DNA of 59,850 nucleotides from Gnetum montanum. Lineage: Eukaryota; Streptophyta; Gnetopsida; Gnetales; Gnetaceae. This document shows, one piece after another, positions 47,709-58,829 of this stretch. The stretch spans positions 1,446 through 61,295 of the forward strand of contig MNCI01014752.1 of the NCBI GenBank assembly GCA_015680685.1, written 5' to 3'. The position numbers and the translations under genes were made by a program. Positions within the stretch are counted from its first letter, which is position 1, and every line of letters begins with the position of its first letter. The notes under the pieces are model-generated. The model saw only the letters and a list, made by a program, of their open reading frames with translations. It had not been told where the DNA came from and ran no database searches.

Positions 47709-47889
47709 TACCCTCACAACTGAATGAAAACTTGTCCTTGAGTCAAACAAAATGAGAACAAGTTTAATTAATTACATAGTGGATAGGTATGGGATTATTG
47801 ACTAACTAGGAATTCATTCATGTTGCAGTGGAGAATTGAACATAACAAAATTGGGACATAAACACAGAATTACAAAAAGATAAAATTTT

Positions 47890-50689
47890 CTTGGAACTCA
47901 TGTGGTTCTTGTTGGTGGTGGTTCCTCCATGGGTCTCTTCCCCTTATCTTGTGTGCTCCAGGTTTTGGAAATTGATGGCTCTAAATGAGTGCCTGGAGCT
48001 ATTCCCCTTTAGTTCAGGGATCCTGTGCCGTCCATGCTGATGCTCCAATGTTTGCTGGAGTCAGCACCTCCCATGGACATAGTAGTTGCAGGAACATCTG
48101 GTTGGCCTTGACATACCAAGCTGTAAACAGCCATCATTCCTCTTTATAGGCTTTGGCTTTGTCCTTCTATTCCTAGTAATCTATGAGCCATCAAGCCAAA
48201 TCTACCATGACATCCTTCTATCCCTGGTAGTTGGTTTTGACCACCTCTAACTCAGAATTTGTCACTTCTAATTTCTACAACATCTTCTTGTGCTTAGCAA
48301 ACTCTATTTCATATTTTGCGTAGGTGGTAGCTACCTACTTTTCTAATTCTATTCTCGGGCTTCCTGCTATCAACATGGCCAAGTTGGCATACCGCAGGTT
48401 TGCCAACTCCATGTATTCTATAAGATCTTGTATATGTAGGTCATAACTTTTAAGTTTTGCTTAGTGGGCGATGCATAGGTATCCAATATGGCCCACCAAT
48501 TAGCGTGTTGAGTACTGAAGGTGTTAATGTGGGCTTTGGCCATATGGATTTCTTTTTTAATTACTTACTTATACATCCCCACCTAGTCTCTAAAATGCTC
48601 TTTGAGTTTTTTATGTCACTTGGCCTTGTTCTGCCACATGATTATTTCAATTGCCATCTATTGATGGATTGTGCGTACCTCCTCCATTGAGAGGGTTTTG
48701 TTTTCTTTGGCCATGCAATTCATGTCCTAGTTAACCCTAACTAATTGTTCTCGTAATTGTTGAAAATTTTCTTTGAGAACATTTCTTTGTTTTTTTATAG
48801 TGGTCAATCGGAGATTTTTTAGTGGCAAGTTGTTTATTCTCCTCTTGTAAGGCCTTGAGTGCTTTGGCATGTGCATATGTTTGGGCTTGTGCCTTGGAAG
48901 CATCCCAATTGGCCTTCTCTTTTTCCTCTACCACTCTTTTATTTTTTGCCAACAATTTGTTTAGTTGCTCTATCTAGAAGGACTCTAGTTGGTCTGTGGG
49001 GATGAATTGAGACAGGTCCCACTATGCAGCTTGCAGGGTGATGAGCTTTTCTTGGAGTCTTTCTAACTCTGCCTCTGCATGCTCAGCCTTGATCTCTACC
49101 ATGACCAACTTCCCTTTTATGGAGATGAGGTCTGACTAAGCTGTTGTGATATCTTGAGGGATGTCAAATAGGGACGCCATCACTTATCCTATTTGCAGCA
49201 ACCGATCTAGAACATCCTCATGCTCTGCAAGAGTTATTAAGGGGCTAGCCAAATTTTGAGCATCTTGTGCTCCTATAAAATTTGTCGGTGGCACAACAAG
49301 GACATTGAATGATTCTTTTATGTGGTCTATCCACTTCTATAGCTCCCACTGCATCTTGGTGCTGCATGACCACTACTGTGGCACTTCACTAGTTTCTAAT
49401 TGCACCTAAAAAGATGTAGTGTTCCCTGAGATCTATTATGACCAATGTGATTCCCCTTCTCCTATTTGGATCAATACCTCACCCTATGTATGATCAAGTG
49501 AGATCATGGGTCTTACAACATCGTCTATAACCCTGAAGAGATTTGTCTCATCATGGCTTCCTCAACTAACTATTTTGGTGATGGTCTTGAGATGGCTCAT
49601 CGATGGTCGATAGTCTTGCAGTAGTGGTGACGGTTGGTCTTGCTGGCCTGTGTTGGGTCTTGCTTCTTGTTGTTGATTGGGCCTTGTGCTTTGAAGTTGG
49701 CTAGGCCCTACAGGTTGAGGTGCAGTGGGCCCCACTGTCTGTTCTTGTTCAGGGTCCAGTGTCTCACCAGTGCTTTTTATTTAGGCTGGTGGCTTTAGCA
49801 ATTCAGCAAATGAAGCATTTTGGGCCTTTCTAGGGACGTTATTTGTGTACCCTAGAATTCCAGCATGCCAACATAGCTTCCTAATGAGATAGGGAATGGG
49901 TAATGCGAACTTCCTTATCTTGCGTTCTTTGAACCACCTAAAAATCTCTATAAGATATAAATAGGGTAGGTTGGTGTTAACCTTGCCCATTAAGATAATA
50001 ATTCCTCTAGTTGCATATGTGGAGATTCAATTTAACCCTTTTGTGAAAAAGATGTGATATGTGCTAATCTTGAAGTAGATTCTCTATTCAAGTGTCAGCT
50101 CTCCATATGCTTTGTCTTCTTTGCTGTATGCCCTTTTCAACCATATCTTTCGCACATCAGCATCATAGTGAGTGGACAAGTGAGCAACTTTTAGCCCTGT
50201 ATTTAGAGGATTCAACACCTCTGAAATGGCTTTGGTAGAGAAATCCATAGAAACACCACCGATATCAATGGTGGTGCCTTCTTCTTTATTGTGCCAAAAT
50301 TGGTACATCTCTCCCAAGTACTAATCACCACTTTCAAAGAGAATAGGCGACAGTGGGGACCCTTTAAGTTGGTCCTTGACTGCTTTAGGAGCAAACTCAG
50401 TGAAAGGTCCAAAGTTAAGCTTCACTATCATTGCTGCTGATGTGGACCTTTCATGAATTGCTTGAACACATTTTGGGGACAACGTGAGATGTTGTCCTTG
50501 TTCAGGTGCTCCACCGACTCCACCTTCAACATGTCCTAATTGTACAATAACAAGAGGTTCCTGATGGATACTGAATGATTGTGCCTCCTATTCTATACAT
50601 TCCTTGAGAGATGCCTAGCTTCTGCCTCTCCTTGGTCATTTGGATGCACCTTGAGAGGGTCCTCCTTATTCTCCTCTTTTAGGGGCCAT
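47890..50689 (-). pseudogene. Extra 3' ORF of element 4: putative plant transposon protein domain plus coiled coil
   Basis: It begins with an ATG at 50689 (MAPKRGE) on the minus strand and is interrupted by stops. The open parts at 50412-50084 and 49990-49781 read as one domain: FWHNKEEG, DIGGVSMDFSTKAISEVLNP, then FPLPY-like FALPIPYLIRKLCWHAGI. This pattern resembles the 'putative plant transposon protein' domain found in extra ORFs of plant Gypsy elements. A Pro/Gln/Ser-rich linker follows (about 49.8-49.3 kb), then a coiled coil (48.96-48.0 kb). It sits where the env-like ORF of Athila elements lies, but I see no signal peptide or membrane span. Function unknown. Confidence 0.55.
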
Positions 50690-51189
50690 TTGCAATTACA
50701 TGGGGCCAACTATTAGTAAGGTTGCTTACAAAGTTTGATTTATACCTTACTTTTTGACTTTAATGAATTTGTTTCTCGTTTAGTGTGATCCAGAGTTAGA
50801 AAATCTTATGAAAATGTTCCCTAAAAGTTTTCATATTGGGCCCAATTTGATTAGGTGGTTCCAAAAATTAATCCTCATGGTGTGGGTGAAGAGATAAAAT
50901 TTATTTGGAAATGTGTTTAACATTTTTAAGGTCATTTATCCTTTATGATATCCTTCGGGAAATGATGAATTTTGAAAAAAGTATGCACAACTTGGAGCAT
51001 ACCCTTCCCCCACAACTAAGGTAAACACTCCAAGTTTAGACAAGTTCAAGCGGAATAGGAATTGGAGCGTTAATGAGCAAGTTATGGATGTTTGAATGAG
51101 AGGTGTGCAAGCTAGAAAATTAGTGAAAGAAAATTTTAAAAATTCCCCTCGCATGAATAGTGCAAAATGATGTTGACATGCATGAGGGG

Positions 51190-51300
51190 GTCCATATATA
51201 TAGTTTTTAAGGATGCAATATCGTGTAATCCATAACGCAGACCTGATATCATGTCAGACCCAATATCGAGTACCTGATATTGCGGCCTATTGAAAATAGG
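51190..51300 (-). promoter_or_regulatory. U3-like promoter block inside element 4
   Basis: The minus strand has GATATC/ATATCG-type palindromes (51290-51215) followed by TATATATA (51202-51195), in the same order and spacing as the U3 end of the family's LTRs. No U5, poly(A) signal or CTCATCA edge follows. It lies about 500 bases upstream of the ATG of the 3' ORF, so it could have driven that ORF separately. Confidence 0.5.
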
Positions 51301-52730
51301 GTACTTGGAAAAATAGATGAATTTTTGAATTTCCAAGGTTGAAAATGAAGTATTTGAGGTTAATTTGAATAGTCCAGGGTAACATTGAAGAGATCTAAAG
51401 GCACCGAAAGTGTAAGGAAGTGGGATTTGTTAATGAAATTCATGAATAGGACAAGGAAAAAGGACATGTAATGCTACCTAGGAACATTGGAATTTAGATT
51501 GATGATAGAGGGAAAGATGATTGTAGCTATGTAATGCATGGAGGGTATTAAATGATGTGGTGATGTGCAAAAAGTGAAAATTACAAAAGTTACGCAAGTG
51601 GGTCCTCCCCAGAGAAGGTTCTTACCTATGATGCCCTTATGTAACCACACCTGAAAATGTCCGTAGGTGCTACAAGGGTTAAGTGTAATCCATACCAGTT
51701 CCACAAAACACACACATGTAGATACCATTGTGATGAGGTATGAATTCAATGCTACACAAGACACAAATCACAAATACATGAATAGCGAGATGAGGCAAAT
51801 TGTAGAAGGGATTGTAGAGATTGGGACATGAGGTAACTGACCCAGGGCATAATGAATCCTGAGTGTAGGACATGACTAATGTGTCATTAGCCTATCACTT
51901 CAAAATCAAGACCAAGTCCATTCTTCTAATAAGTGACATTGCATTGTTTCATCCAATGATGGAAAACCATAAGAGTATCATGACAGTAAGGTGTACGATC
52001 ACTTGGCGTTTCGTTCAAGGGAGGAGTGATTTGGAATTTCTTTACGACACATTTGTCTTGATCTTTTCGTTTCTTTTTGTTTGGCCACTTTGGCACACAC
52101 ACTCTTTTTCTCTCTCTCTCTTTTTTTTTTGATGCATGATCCAAAGAAGCTACCTACCTTCAGGCATGGGTGCATGTCTTTCCAATGGGACCCCTCAGAA
52201 TAGCATTGGGTTTCTTTATTAAGTGCCTTTATTACTCTTACTCCCATTTTCATTAGATCTGCAAGGATCTTAGTACAACTAGGCTGCATGATAACTCCTA
52301 CAGATGTCACCAAAGAGAATCCAAAAGTCCCTTTAATGTCACACCCTAGCCATTCTCTCTTAGTCCATCATTTTTCGCTCTTGGCATAATGAGCACAAAA
52401 TTACTTTTAAGTTTTCATGATGACAAGAATATCATTGTACCCAGAGTAGAACCTCTTATTAATAGAATGGTTGGATGGATGTGGTGGGCTCACTATCTAA
52501 ATAATTAGCCACTCGAGACTTGATATCATAGAACAACACCTCAACCAATGAGTCACATGAGTGTTTTATTCATAGATGAGATTACCCATAAAAAGATAAA
52601 AAGATAAAACAATAAATAAAAAGATGTAGCAACAAATAAAAAGATAAAACAACAATTTCAAAGATGAAAATTTGAAAAATAAAAAATTATAAAATTAAAG
52701 AAAAGGAAAAACATTTATTAAGTCTGCTCA
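51301..52730 (-). other. Non-coding part of element 4, similar to the 3' region of element 2
   Basis: Patches (CTTCAGGCATGGGT near 52160; GTCACACCCTA near 52340; GGATGGATGTGGTGGGCTCA near 52475) recur in element 2 at 34660, 34898 and 35027. In element 2 integrase follows at this point; here gag follows directly, so pol is absent. Confidence 0.55.
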
Positions 52731-52734
52731 TTAG

Positions 52735-54773
52735 AATGGAGGATATCCCCCATGACTAAACTTTTGATCATGGCGAGAATTAATAAATGGAAAGTTTGGA
52801 TCTATGCATGTTGGAAATATTGGGAGTCGGTCATATCTGAACCAATGGGTGTCTTTTGATGTGGTGGTTGACATGTACCCAAATTGGGGTGCACACACTG
52901 TATTAAAGTTGACATAGTGGGGCAAGTTAGAAGACGTGGTTAACTGATAAAGAGTTGACCCACTATGGCACCCTTGACTGTAAGATGGTATGCAATGATC
53001 AATATCCCTCCCTATATGGTTGTATTCATTGGGCCACATGGTAGTTGGAGTATTGATTGATGACCCTGATAAGATAACAAGAGGCATTATGTTCGAGGAG
53101 ACAGATGCATCACAACGTGGAACTTGCACTGGTTTGGAGGATGCAGTGGTTTCAAAAGCATGTTGCCTCTTTCTTTGGTCGTGCCTAAAGAAAGGGTGCT
53201 TTCGAAATTATGGAGGGCCTCCACTATTGTTGACTGTAGCAGCATAAGTAATGTTCATGGATTGGTGCTATGGTGCAAAACCTTCAAGCACAACCGATGG
53301 TAATGTAGAAGGAGGTGAAGGATGAGGATATTGAGGGTGAGGAGAAGTGCAAGGAACATGAGGTGGTGATCTTGTGGGAGAGAACATGGGTTGATAGTAT
53401 TTAGGAGAATGATAACAATGTGGTGAGATAGAGGATGTTGATCTAGTTGGGGAAACAAGATGCCAAATCTGATAAGCACTTGGGTTTAGATGGTATGAAG
53501 GGTGTGACCAGTTTGAGGGTGGTCTCCCCCATGACTAGGATTTTTTCCACTGTGATTGAACATGGTATTTGTGTATGAACTCTGGATGTAACATTCCTTC
53601 CCAATGGTCATGTAAATGTGACAAGATTGAGCATTGACCTTTAGGATGATCGTATAGGCAAATGTTACATTGATACGTATGATTAGTAGTTGAGTTCTTA
53701 TCCTTATTTTCTTTAACCCTTCTTTCTGATTATTTAGTGGAGTTCTGTCGTGTTCTTGGTTCATCATGGTTCTACCTCTAATAGTGTTGGCATATTCTCC
53801 ACATCTTTCATGTATCTATTCTGTCATCTTATTGATCTTTGCCTTAATTTCATCTAGTGATTGTAGTATTGGCAAAGATGATTCCACCTCCTTAAGGTGA
53901 GTTGATTTCTCCTCTTCATGATCATGGACCTTTGCTATTCTGAGATTTTGGTCCTGTTGAAATTTCTCAACATTCTCCCATTTAGGTAACTCTCCTTCTT
54001 CTTTTGCTACCTACTTAATAAGCTCTTGGAATTAATGGGTTCATAGTTTGTAGAGTTGACCTTGGGCATACATCCCTAGGGTCTCCCTTGTTTCATTACG
54101 GAGCCCATCCATGATGTGATACATTAGCCTTTCCTCGGAGAATCCATGGCCTGGGCAATTATTTAACAATGAATAGTATCTTTCTAAGGCCATGTCTAAG
54201 GGTTCATGTTGCCCTTGTTTCCATTCTTGGATTTGCCTCCTCAAGGTTGACACTCTTGCATAGGTTTGATATCTTTCATTGAAGAGTTCTTACATTGTTC
54301 GCCAATGTCGAATTGATTTTGGTCTTAAGGACCTATACCATACTTTTGCTTGGCCAACGAGAGTCAAAGGAAAGAGCTTAAGTTTTTGCCACCCATTGTC
54401 AATATTTTTTCATACACTGGCATCATGGAAGGCTTGTAAATAATGTTGCAGATCTAAATCATAACCTCCTAAAAACTTGGCAAATTTTGTTTAAATCAAG
54501 CTTAGGTAGATGACTTTCCTTATGATGCCTGCGGGATATTCAAATCGCCTCTTGTATATGCATTAGGCTCTTAGTGGCCAACAAGGGTTCATCATCACTA
54601 GGTAGGTTATGAATTTGTGAGTGGGGATAATGTTGTCTTTGTTTATGTACATAGGAGACCCCTACATTAGATTGAGTACTCCCAACTTTGTCTTCATCAT
54701 CATATAATTTGTTGGCTCTTCAATGAATTGCCTTACTAGTTGTTGCGTTATCATAGTCTTGTGAGAGAGACAT
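52735..54773 (-). pseudogene. Gag of element 4, decayed
   Basis: It starts at an ATG at 54773 (MSLSQDYDNATTSKAI), about 110 bases after the primer site. The open piece 54041-54253 reads LRRQIQEWKQGQHE...LERYYSLLNNCPGHGF, a clear match to the Retrotrans_gag core (LRxxIxxFxQG...W.RF..LL..CPHHGF). Further pieces at 53486-53767 and 52731-53129 are the C-terminal spacer. Stops break it throughout. Confidence 0.75.
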
Positions 54774-54886
54774 TGTTTTGAATTTATGTGTGATTTATTT
54801 GCAATTACTTCTTTCTAAAAGATACATCATCAAGGCTTCATTACAACAATCTTGGATGATGTAACTAATCTAAATAACTAGCATCA

Positions 54887-54905
54887 TCCCCAGCAACAAC
54901 ACTAA
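54887..54905 (-). other. Primer-binding site of element 4
   Basis: TTAGTGTTGTTGCTGGGGA on the minus strand next to the LTR, a decayed tRNA-Asp primer site. Confidence 0.65.
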
Positions 54906-55767
54906 TGATGAGTGGCGAGGTATCCCTACACTCAACCATACGAATATGAGCATTCATGCATGATCCAGTTGAACTCCATAGACGAACTAGTTGTGGCATC
55001 TAAATAGTTACATGTTGATTGCAGTTCATTATCTTCCCACCTAGACTAGTATTTGCTTTTCCACGTATGGTTTAGTCCAGAGTGAGGTGTATGATATGAC
55101 TTCTAACACTAGGCTACTCCTAGAGATAATGAAAAATAATCTAAATTAAATTAACAAGTAATAGCAAATGAAGTCTAAGCTAGCCTAAGTGCAATGAGCA
55201 TTTGTCCTTAATCATCCATGTGCATGTTGGACCTCGTGTACTACTTCTGGGATTACCAAGCATATATTACGTGAGCACTCCTACATACGCTACTAGGTTA
55301 CCAAGTAGTTACACTTAAATGTTTCTAATTAAGTCGTATTCATTCCATGATTAACAACAAGAATAGTAAATGATGGTAAAGAAATATTAATTAAGAAACC
55401 AATAAATAATAATAACAATTAAGTAATTAAAACTAAGTGAATGCTACAATGATGGAGTAATCTTGATCTTTATTGTCGATCATGTGCATGTCCAAGTATG
55501 CCACACTTGAATAAAGATTTCATACAATTACAATCCTCACACTGTAGGCATGCACTGGGGAAAGAATTGGAATTAATTGAAAAATAATAAAAAAGACTCT
55601 ATTCCTACACTTACTAACTCCCTTTTTTTCCTATGCACCCAAATGTGTATTTATAGGCTTACATAGGAATCACGATATTGTATATCCGATATCGTTATCT
55701 AGGCCATGATATTGCGTACCCGATATCGCGGATCCAATATCGAAGCTTGGCAAATTATGATTCATCA
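54906..55767 (-). mobile_element. 5' LTR of Athila-like element 4
   Basis: 862 bases, same subfamily as the solo LTR at 9605-10490 (shared CATACGTGGAAAAGC-type U5 and the ACTAGTTGTGGCATCTA block). TATAAATA is at the rc of about 55650-55657, with GATATCG palindromes upstream (55670-55745). The outer flank is TGGAC (55768-55772), which lies inside copy 3 of the TGTTGGC element and corresponds to GGGAC in copy 1, so element 4 inserted into that copy. Confidence 0.8.
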
Positions 55768-56093
55768 TGGACTATATAGACTAAGTGATTTGACAAAATA
55801 GGAACCTTCAATAACTCATGATATTCAGCAAAGTTAGTTGATTTTTTTTAATGAAAGCCAATGATAGTTTCATACACAAACCAACCATTTTAACATTTAC
55901 AATAGCAAACACATGCTCATGATTAGTTTGTTTCATAACCATTGAGTCTATTTTGAGGTATCTAGGCCTTGATGTTGGCAAAGACTAGCAACCACCTAAA
56001 CACTATTTGAAGAACACCTTCATTTCCTATGACCTTGGTCACAAGACCGAAGGCATCAGTTGTTGGTGGTTCGGTCCTAAACAGTTGCCAACA
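55768..56093 (-). mobile_element. TGTTGGC element, copy 3 (cut by element 4)
   Basis: On the minus strand it starts at 56093 with TGTTGGCAACTGTTTAGGAC and matches copy 1 (555 down to about 280) and copy 2 to its left edge. Its remainder should lie on the far side of elements 3/4, but I could not find it there. Confidence 0.65.
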
Positions 56094-57350
56094 TATACAA
56101 AATCAGTCAAAATATCACTACCACATTGTACTATGTTATAACATAATATGTTTTAAACCCTCAACTTTGTATCGACCTAAATCGTTGGTGTAAGGCTGGA
56201 AGGGAAACAGACACCGAGAGATCGTTGGCAGGCACAGCTAACCCTGCCTTCGCTTGAGGGCAAGCTGGAAAAGGGAACGAAGGTAGAGTGCCTAGGATGG
56301 TTTGCACGTAAATCAACCAAGGACTTCCCTGAGCATAAGCTACGGCTAGCGCTGGGGTTATCGTAAACAGGATGTAAATGGAATGTAGACAACGATACGA
56401 AATGTAAATAAAGCGTACTGAATTATGAATAAAGCATAAACAAAGTTATATTTGTAAAGCATAAATAGAACTAAACAATGTAAATGGGAGGCAATAATGA
56501 AACTGTATTATATTGTTTTAAAAGAAATGTGCACCGGTCAAAGCGTAGTTGCACAAGTGTGAATGGCAAGTCAAACGCCTAGCCCCGGAAAGATATGACA
56601 CGATGATGCGACGATGTGAGAAGAACTTGGAAGCCAAAAATTGGATGTGCCAAGCGCCCAAGGATTGCAAGTTCTGTCCTCCTTTAGAATCGCCAATTTC
56701 TCCAATCTTTGCCTCTTCCAATCTTCTTCTCCTTCTTGCTGCTTTTTGCTTTGCTTCTCTTGCCTCCTCCCTTGCTTGCCTCTTCGTTTGTGTGAATTGA
56801 TAGGGTATTTATAGGGTTGGGCTAGGGTTTTGCTTTGACCAGGTTTAATGTATCTGTGTTGGATAGTTGTACATGAGTTGGATGTGTGTTGGCAATTGCA
56901 TACTTTGACCAGGTTCAATGTACTTTACAACTTGTGGGTCATTCCAGCCCATAAAAATACAAGTAAATTAGAAAAACAAGCCTTTGAGTGATAAAACTTT
57001 AGAAAGCGAAGGAGGATTGGCTCCAGCCCCAATCCTCTTGAAAAATTATATTATTTTTTTCTTTGTTTGTTGTTTCATTGCAATACTTAGCTTCATTGAT
57101 GCATATACCCATTGTCACGTAGACTCTCCCCAGGTACAAGCAAATCATCAACAAAAGACATCACGTTTCAAGCTACATCTTCTCGCATTCTTCCTTGATC
57201 AATTTGAATAGAACAGTTGATAAATATAGCTCCCCAAAACTAGGCAATACAACAGTTTCTTTCTTTGAATTAGAAACATCAGTGTGTTCCATGAAACCAG
57301 GGACGACAGGAAATTAGTGTCTGAAACTGATTTCTGTTCTGTCCAATAAA
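56094..57350. other. Intergenic DNA with a promoter-like cluster on the minus strand
   Basis: TATAAATA lies at the rc of 56806-56813. Upstream of it on the minus strand are two copies of TACATTRAACCTGGTCAAA (rc of 56904-56922 and 56834-56852), 70 bases apart; each contains the W-box core TTGACC on the plus strand. No coding unit I recognise follows. It could be a host promoter remnant or the U3 of an unrecognised LTR. The 115-codon frame 56571-56918 spans the putative promoter and is not supported. Confidence 0.4.
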
Positions 57351-57353
57351 TCC

Positions 57354-57560
57354 TTAGGTTCTCTGCATGGCAGTAATTAATTTTTTAGAATTTTCAGCGA
57401 TGGAAACTCTAGATGATATTCCAACCAACAAACCTCCTTGAAGCATCATTCGTCTGGTATGTCTACATCCAATATACTTGGTCTGCACGAAAAATTCTGC
57501 AGTCACCACAGTGAGGCTGTAGTTGGCCAACCCTGTGAACATGACTGTGCTCATGGCCAC
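57354..57560 (-). other. Unrecognised 68-codon open frame
   Basis: Minus-strand frame containing GLANYSLTVVTAEFF, which faintly recalls the GVSNFS..L..LL segment that follows the substrate loop in plant aldo-keto reductases. It lies about 640 bases downstream of the aldo-keto reductase pseudogene on the same strand, so it could be a displaced 3' piece of it. The match is short and not convincing alone. Confidence 0.3.
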
Positions 57561-57769
57561 ATTGATCCACCACAGCTACACCTTCTCACCTTTTTGCATC
57601 TTCGTCTTCATTGAATTTGAGCAGGGTTTTTGTTCTCCGGGCTCGCTGTTGATTACTAGGGGATCAAAGTTCTGGACACCACCGTCGGTTTGGAGGGGAG
57701 GGACAGTAGCCGATGATGCCTGCAATGATGGCGACGGTGGTATGCATCAAGACACACGGCAGGGGCATA

Positions 57770-58060
57770 GAAATAATGCACGCGGCAGGCAACTCAGTAG
57801 CGGAGGCAAATAGCACAGGAGCAATAGCGACGCGGCAGGCGCAGGGGACGGCGATGTGGCAGGCGCAGGAGACGACGACGCGGCAGTGCAGAGGGAGCAG
57901 CGACGCGGCAGGAGCAGGAGACGGCAACGCGGTAGCAGTAGCAGAAACAGTGACGTGGCAGCAGTAGCGGGAGACTGTACAGTAGGCAACGCAGGAGTGG
58001 TAATACGGCAGTAGCAGCGGCGGAAGCACAGGAGGCAGCATGGCGGGCAGTGGAGAGGCA
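57770..58060. repeat. GC-rich degenerate minisatellite
   Basis: About eight to ten units of roughly 24-30 bases around GCGACGCGGCAGGCGCAG. It is the most GC-rich part of the window. It gives overlapping open frames on both strands (Ala/Arg- or Pro/Leu/Cys-rich), which follow from the repeat and are not genes. Confidence 0.75.
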
Positions 58061-58184
58061 GCCGGAGCACAGAGGCGTTAGCGTAGTGAGCAACTGAAAC
58101 CGTGAAGAGGGAGCAGTGATTTTTGATGGCTGTTTCTTTTTCTGGATTTGTGCATGTCTCTGTCACTCTTCGTGTGTTGCTGAT

Positions 58185-58735
58185 CGTGTGACCTCCTTTG
58201 GTGATCCCTGTGCATCAGTCCAGCATCCACACATTTCTCCAAAGAATTCCAGCATACTTGCAAATCTGCAGGCAAGATATCCTCGGGTTTTAGGCCCCCA
58301 AATTTTAGCCCATGGGTTAAGCGAATTGGCGCGTGGATGAGATATAGATTCGGGTATTCTGATTGCAGTTCCCTGCTTCAGAAATTTTCATGAATCCAGT
58401 GATTTTTGGACAACGAGGAGAATATAGACTGGATGCATCTTAGTGCACCAGAACTTGGAAGTAACGAACACATCATTTTTGGTTGCAAGTCCAGAGGCAA
58501 AGGCTTCTTTTTTTTTTTCAAAAGAGAGTTCCCAATTTCCTTTTCTGACCCATAAACTACCATAATGTCAAAATGCTTATATCCTTGAGAAAAGTTTCAA
58601 TGGCTAATTCCACAATAGAAAGGTCCGGAGAGCCGATTGCAGTTGTGCCAAGTCCTAGTACAGGTATTCTCTCTCCATTGTTCAGCACTGTGTGTGATCT
58701 GGATAATTTTGGATGCTGGGCTGAAATTAGTGGTG
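58185..58735 (-). pseudogene. Aldo-keto reductase (plant AKR4-like) pseudogene
   Basis: On the minus strand the family's N-terminal half can be followed across frames: NNGERIPVLGLGTTA (near 58690-58645), a frameshift, then YKHFDI..VYGSEKEIGNSLL (58580-58515). Another shift leads to SGLATKNDVFVTSKFWCTKMHP (58500-58430), a stop, and LYLIHAPIRLTHG...LKPEDILPADLQ..WNSLEKC (58345-58225). All four catalytic positions are visible (Asp in HFD, Tyr in VYGSE, Lys in VTSK, His in LIH). The nearest relatives are NADPH-dependent plant reductases such as codeinone reductase-like and deoxymugineic acid synthase-like enzymes. The Trp after the His (IHWP) is Ala here. The C-terminal half is missing after GLM. 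It lies within 200 bases of a minisatellite and is non-functional. Confidence 0.75.
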
Positions 58736-58829
58736 TTTCATTGGCCCCTCTTTGTTGACGTCTGGAGGAATTCACCCGAGAGGCGTCGACAAAGAAGTGC
58801 AAACACCATGAACAAACAAGTACCAAACA

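Noticed and set aside
45441-55772. Treating 45446-55767 as one element with a target duplication
   Set aside because: Flanks GGCTA and TGGAC differ, the outer LTRs are of different subfamilies, and a second 3' LTR end sits at 47610-47708.
57110-57170. A VDDLLVPGES stretch on the minus strand resembling the Copia RT catalytic motif
   Set aside because: Only about ten residues match; upstream and downstream frames show no other reverse transcriptase block.
57664-58166. Cys/Leu/Pro-rich and Ala/Arg-rich proteins of 84-139 residues
   Set aside because: Both strands are open because of the GC-rich minisatellite; no family match and no splice context.
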